Below are positions 35,865-46,023 of a stretch of DNA of 64,000 bases, in pieces. Positions within the stretch are counted from its first letter, which is position 1, and every line of letters starts with the position of its first letter. The DNA comes from Streptomyces bauhiniae (lineage in GTDB: Bacteria > Actinomycetota > Actinomycetes > Streptomycetales > Streptomycetaceae). The notes below the pieces were generated by a model. It did not search any database. It worked only from the letters and a program-made list of their open reading frames with translations, and was not told the origin of the DNA. The stretch spans positions 62,001 to 126,000 of the forward strand of contig NZ_SRRT01000007.1 of the NCBI RefSeq assembly GCF_004784475.1, in the 5' to 3' direction. Both the position numbers and the translations under genes were made by a program.

Positions 35865-38003
35865 TCAGTGCGGCTCGACCGTGCCGTCCGTGAGCCCGTC
35901 GTACATGCCGCGCAGCAACTGCTCCCCCAGCCTGCCCGCTTGGCGCAGCGCCTGCTCGAACTCGTCCAGGGCCCGGAACCGGGCGCCGTAGCGGCGCTGT
36001 TCGTCCAGCGGGAGGCGGGGCAGTTGCAGGCGGCGCACGTCGAGACGGGTGGCGGTGGAGGCGTAGCTGCTGGCCTGGCGGTTGTTGGCGGTGCCGCGCA
36101 GGAACCCGGCGAGGAACCACGCGTCGAGCGCGCCTGCGTCCGGGCGCAGCAGGACGAGGTTGCGGCCGAGCGCGGCGCCCGCCGTGGCCGCGTCCACCAC
36201 CCGGGCGACCGAACCGCCGCCGAGCACCGGGACGACGACGTCGCCGGGCTCGGTCAGCACGGCCTCCTCGTCGCTCTCCGGGAGCGTGCCGGAGGGGGGT
36301 GATCCGGCGAGCACGTCGTGGTCGGTGAGGACGGGTACGCGCGCGTGGGCGGTGGTCGCGGTGCTGCCCGGGGTGCCTGGCATGGCGCCGGTGCGCAGCA
36401 ACAGGGCGCCGCCTCGGGCGAGTTCACCGATGGTGGTGAGCGGCCAGCGGGTGGGCGGGGCCGGGACGGCGGGGGGCGGGGTGAGATCGGTGGTGAGGCG
36501 GAGGGTGGCCGCCAGGTCGTCCCGGACGGCGGCGAGCTGCTCCACCCCGTCGGCCGCGGCGGGGGGCGGGAGGTGACGGGCGGGGGCGAGGTCCACGTCG
36601 TCGTCGAGGAGTTCGATGACCGGCACGGAACGCGCGAGACCGGCCCGCTCCGCGAGCTTCCCGTCCCGCGCGAAGGCGCGCCAGGTGCCGAGCGCCGCGT
36701 CCCGCACCGCATGCCAGTCCGGCCCGCCGCGCGCCTCGCCGGCGAACGCCCCGGTGTCCACGAGCAGCACCTCCGGTGCCACCGGCGTCCGGTCGGGACG
36801 GCGCAGCACCCAGAGGTGAAGCGGCAGGTTGTACGGCGGGGCCGCCCCGACCGGCAACGCGAGCACCGCCCTGAGCGCGCCCCGGCGCAACAGGTCCGCG
36901 CGGATACGGCGCCCGGAACGCCGGGAGGCCGCGGCCGGCGGCATGAGCAGCACCGCGGTGCCACCGTCGGCCAACCGGGCCAGCGCGTGCTGCACCCAGG
37001 CCAGCTCGGACTCGTTGCGCGCCGGGAAGCCGTACTCCCAACGGGCGTCGTAGGCCAGCTCGTCGTGCCCCCAGTTGCGCTCGTTGAACGGCGGGTGGCA
37101 CAGGACGGCGTCCGCCCGCAGCTCCGGGTACGCCTCCGCGCGCAAGGTGTCCCCCACGGCACCGCGCACAGCCGCGCGAGTGTGCAGCGCGAGTCGCAGC
37201 GCGGTGAGCGCGACGAGGTCGGGGGCGCTGTCCTGGGCGTACAGCGTCTGGTCGGGACGGGCTTCGACGGCCCGCAGCAGGGCGCCGGTGCCGCAGGCCG
37301 GGTCGAGAACGGTGAGGGCGGGGCCTGCCAGCTCCGCCATGAGCCCGGCCAGCTCGACGGGGGTGGGCGTGTACTGGCGTGAGTGCGCGTCCAGATACCG
37401 GCCCAGCAGGAACTCGAACGTCTGCCGCGCTCCCAGCTCCCCGGCGAGTTCGACGGCGCCGCGGAGAAGGGGGGCGGAGGGGAGGAGCTGCGGCCCGGAG
37501 GGCGTGTGAACCGGCGTCGCGGTGTTCACAGAGCCTGAGGGGTTCACAAGCCCTGAGGTGTTCACAGAGCCTGACGTGTTTACGGGGCCCGAAGCGTTCA
37601 CAGGCTGACAACCGAACCGCGCCGCCATCACCGCCTCGAGCACACCGGGCAGCTTCGCGGCGAGCCGCTCGTCGGAACCGGCTTCGATGTCGAGCCAGAC
37701 GGTGGGCCGTTCCTGGACGAGCAGCAGGACACAGCCCACATGCACCAGAGCCACGGCCGGCCCCTCGGGGTGACCGGTGAGCTGCTGCCAGACCCGCTCC
37801 CGCAACGGCACCTCGGCGAGTTTCCCCTGATCACGCAGCCACGCCTCGACCTCGGCGAGCGCGAAGGAGGGGCTGGTCTCGGTACCGCCGACCGGCTTGG
37901 GGAAGTCGGGGTGCCGACGGCGCCAGTTGCTGACGGCGGCCCGGCCCACCCCGGCGAGCCGCGCGATCCCGGCCGCGGTCACCTCTGTCGCGTTGTCCTG
38001 CAC
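35865..38003 (-). CDS. N6-adenine DNA methylase with HTH and target-recognition-like regions
   Basis: 712 residues. An N-terminal helix-turn-helix (9-38, TAAGIARLAGVGRAAVSNWR), then a type I HsdM-like methylase: SAM motif DPACGTG (234-240) and motif IV as HPPF (303-306) instead of the usual NPPF/Y. The C-terminal third (from about 520) resembles half of a type I specificity subunit (LGRNLVLLRPDAGALDAWFL; LQLPRLPLDEQRRYGARF), so M and S roles may be fused. No endonuclease gene is adjacent: an orphan methylase. Residues 135-170 are six hexapeptide repeats of V-N-T-S-G type. The GTG start has GGAG upstream. Confidence 0.85.
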   Translation of the reverse strand: MQDNATEVTAAGIARLAGVGRAAVSNWRRRHPDFPKPVGGTETSPSFALAEVEAWLRDQGKLAEVPLRERVWQQLTGHPEGPAVALVHVGCVLLLVQERPTVWLDIEAGSDERLAAKLPGVLEAVMAARFGCQPVNASGPVNTSGSVNTSGLVNPSGSVNTATPVHTPSGPQLLPSAPLLRGAVELAGELGARQTFEFLLGRYLDAHSRQYTPTPVELAGLMAELAGPALTVLDPACGTGALLRAVEARPDQTLYAQDSAPDLVALTALRLALHTRAAVRGAVGDTLRAEAYPELRADAVLCHPPFNERNWGHDELAYDARWEYGFPARNESELAWVQHALARLADGGTAVLLMPPAAASRRSGRRIRADLLRRGALRAVLALPVGAAPPYNLPLHLWVLRRPDRTPVAPEVLLVDTGAFAGEARGGPDWHAVRDAALGTWRAFARDGKLAERAGLARSVPVIELLDDDVDLAPARHLPPPAAADGVEQLAAVRDDLAATLRLTTDLTPPPAVPAPPTRWPLTTIGELARGGALLLRTGAMPGTPGSTATTAHARVPVLTDHDVLAGSPPSGTLPESDEEAVLTEPGDVVVPVLGGGSVARVVDAATAGAALGRNLVLLRPDAGALDAWFLAGFLRGTANNRQASSYASTATRLDVRRLQLPRLPLDEQRRYGARFRALDEFEQALRQAGRLGEQLLRGMYDGLTDGTVEPH
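37496..37602. repeat. Coding 18-bp tandem repeats in the DNA methylase
   Basis: About six degenerate 18-bp units, each with GTTCACA followed by GAGCCTGA or similar, encode V-N-x-S-G-x. The unit GGTTCACAAGC matches one arm of the inverted repeat upstream of the same gene. Confidence 0.75.
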
Positions 38004-38089
38004 CGGCCCCGCTCCCCTCGTCCCATGTGTGCACCGAGCATACCGACGCTTACACAACTCTTGAATTCACACCTGTGCACTCCCCACTT

Positions 38090-38119
38090 CTTGTGAACCG
38101 TGTTGACTCGGTTCACAAG
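38090..38119. promoter_or_regulatory. 11-bp perfect inverted repeat upstream of the DNA methylase
   Basis: CTTGTGAACCG (38090-38100) and CGGTTCACAAG (38109-38119) with an 8-bp spacer, about 90 bp before the methylase GTG and 75 bp before the divergent secreted-protein gene. A likely operator for one or both; the methylase's own helix-turn-helix is a candidate ligand. Confidence 0.6.
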
Positions 38120-38194
38120 CTCTGTTCTTATTGACCCAGCGAACGAGCGGCCCGCTGGAGGGGGTTGGCCGCAGGCATCAGGGAGGGACGCGCC

Positions 38195-38632
38195 GTGGGC
38201 ATGATGGGCAGGATCGCGCTCAACGCAGCTACCGGACTCGTCGTCATCGGCGCCCTCTCCGCGAACACCGGCAACGGGGGGGACCTCGGCGCCGGGGGCT
38301 CGGGCGGGGAGGCGTCCACCAGCGCCGGGAGCGGGTCCGGTCAGGCGCCGGGCGGTGACGGGGGCTCAGGGGGCGCCGAGTTGGGTGCGACGAACGGCGT
38401 GCTGTCCGGTGACGGTGACTTCCGGGTCGGTACGGACATCGCGCCGGGTACTTACCGGTCCACCGGCAACGCCCACCGCACCTGCCGCTGGGAGCGCGTC
38501 AGGGACGCCAAGCATCGCTTGCGCTCGGTCATCGCCAACGGACACACGGCCGGCACCGCTGTCGTCACCATCCGCGCTACGGACGCCTACTTCAGGTCGA
38601 CCGGCTGCGGCGGGTGGAAGAGGACCGGCTGA
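38195..38632 (+). CDS. Small secreted protein with conserved C-terminal domain
   Basis: 145 residues. Signal-like N-terminus (IALNAATGLVVIGALSANTG), a Gly/Ser-rich spacer of about 45 residues, then a compact domain (DGDFRVGTDIAPGTYRS, CRWERV, TGCGGW) with two cysteines that probably pair. The 'D-F-x-V-G-x-D-I-x-P-G-T-Y' motif recurs in extracellular actinobacterial proteins of unknown function. The GTG at 38195 has GGGAGGG 7 nt upstream. Divergent from the DNA methylase. Confidence 0.7.
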   Translation: MGMMGRIALNAATGLVVIGALSANTGNGGDLGAGGSGGEASTSAGSGSGQAPGGDGGSGGAELGATNGVLSGDGDFRVGTDIAPGTYRSTGNAHRTCRWERVRDAKHRLRSVIANGHTAGTAVVTIRATDAYFRSTGCGGWKRTG

Positions 38633-38709
38633 CCTGCGTCGGGCACCAACTCCTCCTTGGCAAGCTTTCGTTCGCGGCGCTCCTTCGCCGTCCGGCGCAC
38701 TCACGCCCG

Positions 38710-38786
38710 GACCGCGCACCTCACTTCTCTTCACATCTCCTCTCTCCTCCCTCTCCTCGCTCCTCTCTCCTTTCACGACTCTTCAG
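38710..38786 (+). other. Polypyrimidine tract before a lipoprotein gene
   Basis: About 75 nt almost free of purines on the + strand (runs of ctcc/tctc) directly upstream of the lipoprotein ribosome site. It would give an unstructured CU-rich 5' leader. Confidence 0.5.
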
Positions 38787-38797
38787 TAGGAACTCTC

Positions 38798-39514
38798 ATG
38801 CGCATTCCGGCCCGTTTCGTCCAGGTCATCGCCGTCGCCGCGCTTCCGCTGGCCCTGGCCGCCTGCTCGCCCAGTTCGTCCGACTCCGGCGCGTCGGCCG
38901 GGAAGCCGCAGGCGAAGAACCTGAACGCCGGTCTGATGACGGGTACGCAGCTCAAGAAGGCGCTGGCGCCGGCGTCGGTGTTCCCGTCCAACCTGAGCGT
39001 GGTCCCCGACGGCTTCTCGGACAGCGGTGACGAGTTCGCGTCCCCGGCCGGCCGGGACACCGCCAAGCCGGACTGCACCAAGTTCGAGAACACGACCTGG
39101 CTGGACGTCTCCGGGTTCAAGGGAGGCGTGTCGTTCGCGCAGGGCGAGTACGCCAACAAGGACGAGACCGAGGAGATGGTCCAGGAGCTCGACGTGTTCC
39201 AGGGCACGACGGGCGAAACGGTGATGCGGCAGATACGGGCGGCCGCCGGAGCCTGCGCCACGTTCACGGACCTCAACGACCACTCGAAGGTGAAGCTGTC
39301 CGGCAGCACCACCTCCGGGCTCGGTGATGACGCCTACACCATGACGATGACCAGCGGACACTGGGAGAACGGCACGACCCTGGTGGCCGCCCGCGTGGGC
39401 AACGCCGTGGTCACCGTGACCTCCACGGCCGGCAAGGACAACGGCGCCGCCAACGCGGCCAAGCTGGCGGGGCACCTCGTGGACTCGCTGAAGGCCGCCG
39501 GCGCGAAGGGCTGA
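38798..39514 (+). CDS. Secreted lipoprotein of unknown function
   Basis: 238 residues. Signal peptide with lipobox LAAC (lipidation near residue 23), a Ser-rich tether, then a domain with paired cysteines (KPDCTKFENTTW; AAGACATFTDLND) resembling actinobacterial sensor-like extracellular lipoproteins. The ATG has AGGA about 7 nt upstream. Probably monocistronic; no partner evident. Confidence 0.8.
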   Translation: MRIPARFVQVIAVAALPLALAACSPSSSDSGASAGKPQAKNLNAGLMTGTQLKKALAPASVFPSNLSVVPDGFSDSGDEFASPAGRDTAKPDCTKFENTTWLDVSGFKGGVSFAQGEYANKDETEEMVQELDVFQGTTGETVMRQIRAAAGACATFTDLNDHSKVKLSGSTTSGLGDDAYTMTMTSGHWENGTTLVAARVGNAVVTVTSTAGKDNGAANAAKLAGHLVDSLKAAGAKG

Positions 39515-39575
39515 GCCGGCCCCGAGGACTGACCGGCCGTGGACTGGCCCGCCGGGCAGCCGCCAGTCAGCAGGC

Positions 39576-40292
39576 TCAGCGGGCCCGGAAGCGGGACGGG
39601 GCGTTGGTGGGGTTGCCGCCCGTGGGGAGCTTCTGGGCGGGGCAGGAGGTGAGGATCTTCTTCATCGCGGACTTCTCGGCCGAGGTCACCCAGAGGTCGT
39701 ACTTCTTCTTCACGGCGACCTGGGCGGCGACGTAGGTGCAGCGGTACTTCTTCTCCGGGGGGACCCAGCTCGCGGTGTCGCCGTCGCCCTTGCCCCGGTT
39801 GGTGCTCGCGTCGACCGCGATGAGGTTCAGGGGGTCGTTGGCGAGGGCTATGCGCTTGCTGCTGTCCCAGTACTTGGCGCCCTTCTGCCAGGCGTCCGAG
39901 AGGGCGACGACATGGTCGATGTCGACGAGGCTGCGGCCGCGCCGGTAGGTGACCGTCTTGCCGGAGTAGGGGTCGGGCTCCAGTACGCCGAAGGTGACCT
40001 TGCACTTGCCTCCGCTGAACTTCACCTCCTTCAGGTCGCGCTTGAGGATGTCGTCACGGGTGTCGCAGGAGTTGGAGTCGGTGTCGGCCCAGGCGCTGCC
40101 GAAGCGCTCACGGGAGTAACCGGTCTTCGGCGCACGGCCCTTGACGTCCAGTGAGTCGACGGCGGTCAGGGCGGCACCCTTGGCGCCCGTCGGCTCCGCG
40201 CCGGAAGAGCCGTTGACCTCCTCGGCCTTGCAGCCCGTCACGGCGGTCATCACGGCCATGGCGGTGACCGCCCCGCCCCACAGACGCTTCAC
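39576..40292 (-). CDS. Secreted HNH-family nuclease (GmrSD C-terminal-like), lipoprotein
   Basis: 238 residues. Signal sequence ending VTGC (lipidated C21). The nuclease core has the DxDH motif at 124-127 (VDIDHVVALSDAW) and downstream Asn ligands (N152/N157/N165 in ANDPLNLIAVDASTNRGKGD), the DUF1524/GmrSD C-terminal HNH arrangement. It should cleave DNA outside the membrane, for nutrient release or competition; no immunity gene is adjacent, which fits an exported enzyme. The GTG start has GAGGGGG upstream. Confidence 0.87.
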   Translation of the reverse strand: MKRLWGGAVTAMAVMTAVTGCKAEEVNGSSGAEPTGAKGAALTAVDSLDVKGRAPKTGYSRERFGSAWADTDSNSCDTRDDILKRDLKEVKFSGGKCKVTFGVLEPDPYSGKTVTYRRGRSLVDIDHVVALSDAWQKGAKYWDSSKRIALANDPLNLIAVDASTNRGKGDGDTASWVPPEKKYRCTYVAAQVAVKKKYDLWVTSAEKSAMKKILTSCPAQKLPTGGNPTNAPSRFRAR

Positions 40293-40446
40293 GTGCGTCC
40301 CCCTCGTTCGCCCTGGTCCGTCCGCGGACGCGGGCGGAGAGATCCGCCCTCCACCGTAACGGCCGCGCCGTGCTTGGTGGATAGGAACAGAAGGGGCGTA
40401 CAGGGTTATTGGGGGCCTTGGATGACTGCCGGTTCGTGCGCCTTGC

Positions 40447-41331
40447 TCAGACCTTGCCTATTCCCAGGGTCGATTCGGAGGGCAGCAGGCCGGAGGAGAG
40501 GACCGCGACCCAGTGGTCGCCGAGGAGGTCGCCCAGGCGGTCGGCATCCGTCCGGCCGAGGGACTGCCACGGGGCGGCGGCCAGGCGGTCGGTGTGCTCC
40601 TCGACGCGGCGGCGCAGGGCGCGGCCCTCCTGTGTGGCCGTACCGTCCGGCTCCACCAGGCCGCGCTCCGCGAGGCGTTGGCGGGCGGCCGCCCATTCCT
40701 CGCGGCTCCAGCCCCGGCTTTCGAAGCGTTCCACGGACGCGGCGCCTATCGCCGCGAAGGACACCAGGGATTCGACGGGATCGAGTCCGGCGACGAGCAG
40801 GGCGGCCAGGTGGCCGTCGCCCCGGTGTTCCCGCAGGATCGTGGCCGCGTGCCACAACTGGAGGTGCGGGGCTTCGGGCCAAGGGAGTTCGGCGTTGGCC
40901 GCCGCGAGGGGACGGCCCTCGGTGCCGGCCGACTCGGCCGCGCGGCGGGCCAGGGCGGCGGCCTCGGCCAGGCCGGGCCCCTCGACACCGTCTCCGAGTA
41001 TGGCCCGGTAGGCGCGGTCGATGCCGCGCAGGCGGGCCGCCAGGACTTCCCGGGGGCCGGCGATGCCCCACGTCCCCTTCATGTGCCGAGCCACCATGCG
41101 CGGGCTGAAGCTGTAGAAGGCGGAGGCCACACGCTCGGCACCGACCTCTCCCAACGGGGCCGCGCGCAGAGGGAAATACGTGGGCCAGCGGTCCTCGGTG
41201 CCGTACCCGAGCGCGGCCATCTCCTCTTCCACCTCGGGTGCGAAATAGAGCAGAGCGTGGAACGGCTCCAGCAGGTGCCAGAGCTGGCGTACGCGGGCCG
41301 TCTCCACCGTCTCCAGTGTCTTCTCGGACAT
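40447..41331 (-). CDS. SCO6745-type helical protein (HTH-like)
   Basis: 294 residues, all-helical, no signal peptide. It matches the actinobacterial family described as SCO6745-like: N-terminal LWHLLEPFHALLYFAPEV, central FYSFSPRMVARHMKG, and a winged-helix-like C-terminal part (REEWAAARQRLAERGLVEPDG). Some members sit beside regulators. The ATG at 41331 has GGAG upstream. It is divergent from a TetR gene with direct repeats between, so it is the probable TetR target. The biochemical role is unknown. Confidence 0.8.
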   Translation of the reverse strand: MSEKTLETVETARVRQLWHLLEPFHALLYFAPEVEEEMAALGYGTEDRWPTYFPLRAAPLGEVGAERVASAFYSFSPRMVARHMKGTWGIAGPREVLAARLRGIDRAYRAILGDGVEGPGLAEAAALARRAAESAGTEGRPLAAANAELPWPEAPHLQLWHAATILREHRGDGHLAALLVAGLDPVESLVSFAAIGAASVERFESRGWSREEWAAARQRLAERGLVEPDGTATQEGRALRRRVEEHTDRLAAAPWQSLGRTDADRLGDLLGDHWVAVLSSGLLPSESTLGIGKV

Positions 41332-41377
41332 GCCGGTCTCCTCCCCCGGATGCGACCGTCGGCCGGTCGCCCTCGAC

Positions 41378-41439
41378 TTGACACTGACTAGATTGCCGGA
41401 GCAAAAGGAACTTGTCAATGACTAGATTCCGCGTATGCT
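41378..41439 (+). promoter_or_regulatory. TetR promoter with two 17-bp direct repeats
   Basis: TTGACACTGACTAGATT (41378-41394) and TTGTCAATGACTAGATT (41412-41428) match at 15 of 17 positions. The second contains -35 TTGTCA; -10 TATGCT is 16 nt further (41434-41439). Initiation would fall on the A of the TetR ATG at 41446, i.e. a leaderless mRNA. The repeats are probable TetR operators. Confidence 0.6.
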
Positions 41440-41445
41440 GATTCC

Positions 41446-42039
41446 ATGAGCCCCTCGAACTCCACGTCCGCGGACCGGCGGACGTACCACCACGGCGATC
41501 TGCGGCGGGCCGTGCTGTCCGCCGCGCTCGACGTCATCGCCGCCGAAGGACCCGGTGCGCTGAGCCTGCGCGACCTCGCCCGCCGCGCCGGGGTCTCGCA
41601 CGCGGCGCCCGCGCACCATTTCAAGGACCGCACCGGACTGCTCACCGCGATAGCCGCCGAGGGGTTCGGCCTGCTCGCGGACGCCCTCCGGGAGGCTCCC
41701 GGCCTGCGCGAGGCCGGTGTGCGGTACGTCCGCTTCGCCCGCGAACACCCCGCGCACTTCCAGGTGATGTTCGGCCCCGAGCTGCTGCGCGCCGAGGACC
41801 TGGAGCTGACCACCGCCCGCGCCCTGGCCGGTGACGCCCTGGCCCAGGCCGTCACCGCCGTCGATCCCGGCGACCGGGGCCCCGACGCCCGGCTGGCCGG
41901 GGTGGCCGCCTGGTCGCTGGCCCACGGCTACGCGACGCTGCTCCTCGGCCACAACCTCGACAACCAGTTGGGAAAGGAGGACCCGGAGGACACGTTCCGC
42001 GCACTCACCGCGATGCTGTTCCACTCGGCCGCCGACTGA
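41446..42039 (+). CDS. TetR/AcrR-family regulator
   Basis: 197 residues. N-terminal helix-turn-helix (about 13-60; RRAVLSAALDVIAAEGPGAL then LRDLARRAGVSHAAPAHHFKD) and an all-helical ligand domain with a TetR_C-type core (YVRFAREHPAHFQVMFGPEL). No ribosome site precedes the ATG; the -10 box ends 7 nt upstream, implying leaderless translation. Likely represses itself and the divergent SCO6745-type gene through the direct repeats. The ligand is unknown. Confidence 0.9.
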   Translation: MSPSNSTSADRRTYHHGDLRRAVLSAALDVIAAEGPGALSLRDLARRAGVSHAAPAHHFKDRTGLLTAIAAEGFGLLADALREAPGLREAGVRYVRFAREHPAHFQVMFGPELLRAEDLELTTARALAGDALAQAVTAVDPGDRGPDARLAGVAAWSLAHGYATLLLGHNLDNQLGKEDPEDTFRALTAMLFHSAAD

Positions 42040-42060
42040 CGCCGGACCCGGGCAGCGGAA

Positions 42061-42092
42061 CGGGCCGAGGGAACCAGCGCTCCCCCGGCCCG
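42061..42092. terminator. Hairpin between convergent tetR and mfd
   Basis: CGGGCCgaGGGA (42061-42072) pairs with TCCCcCGGCCCG (42081-42092) with an internal mismatch; placed to end both genes. Confidence 0.65.
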
Positions 42093-42105
42093 CTGAAGGT
42101 CTTGC

Positions 42106-45651
<3,546 letters not shown>

Positions 45652-45802
45652 GGAGGGGCTTTCCGTCCTGGGGGTGGGAACGCGAATCGCCCGACTCGTC
45701 GTACGGGCCGGGGGTCTTCCCAGCGTACGTCGCTGCGCTCTGGCTTGGCGGGGGCTGTGGATAACGTCTGCTTCCTGGGGGGCCTGTGCTGCAGCTCGCG
45801 TA

Positions 45803-45823
45803 CCAGGGGGCTCTGCCCCCTGG
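45803..45823. repeat. REP-like palindrome upstream of mfd
   Basis: CCAGGGGGC-TCT-GCCCCCTGG followed by ACCCCC. GGGGCTctGCCCC-GGACCCC hairpins recur between genes in Streptomyces genomes; this is a single copy here. Confidence 0.5.
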
Positions 45824-45973
45824 ACCCCCGCTTTCCCACCCAGCCCACCCGTCTCGGTTGGCTGAAAAGGCGAGCGGCTCAGTCCGGGCTCGGTTGGCTG
45901 AGAGGCGGCCGTCGCGGTCGGGTGGGATGGGCTCGTTCCCGGAGCTGCCCGAACACACGCGCCCCCAAACACG

Positions 45974-46007
45974 CCGGTGCCGGGAGCCCCCAAGCTCCCG
46001 GCACCGG
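45974..46007 (-). terminator. Terminator of the second ABC permease
   Basis: A 14-bp perfect stem (45974-45987 with 45994-46007), 6-nt loop, 17 bp past the permease stop. Confidence 0.8.
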
Positions 46008-46023
46008 ACCACCCTCAGTCCCC

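Larger units (their letters stand above)
45652..46023. other. Intergenic region with repeat elements upstream of mfd
   Basis: Holds the mfd promoter, a palindromic repeat (45803-45823), two direct copies of TCGGTTGGCTGA (45854-45865 and 45890-45901) and the terminator of the adjacent ABC permease. No gene with a ribosome site was seen. Confidence 0.5.

Noticed and set aside
37496-37602. CRISPR array
   Set aside because: The 18-bp units are contiguous, in frame and translate to a hexapeptide repeat; there are no spacers or cas genes.
38090-38119. Rex operator upstream of the DNA methylase
   Set aside because: The arms contain TTGTGAA/TTCACAA but the spacing between them is 14 bp, not the 4 bp of Rex sites.
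39576-40292. Member of the toxin-immunity cluster
   Set aside because: The HNH lipoprotein is exported, 10 kb away, and has no immunity partner; it fits a secreted nuclease.
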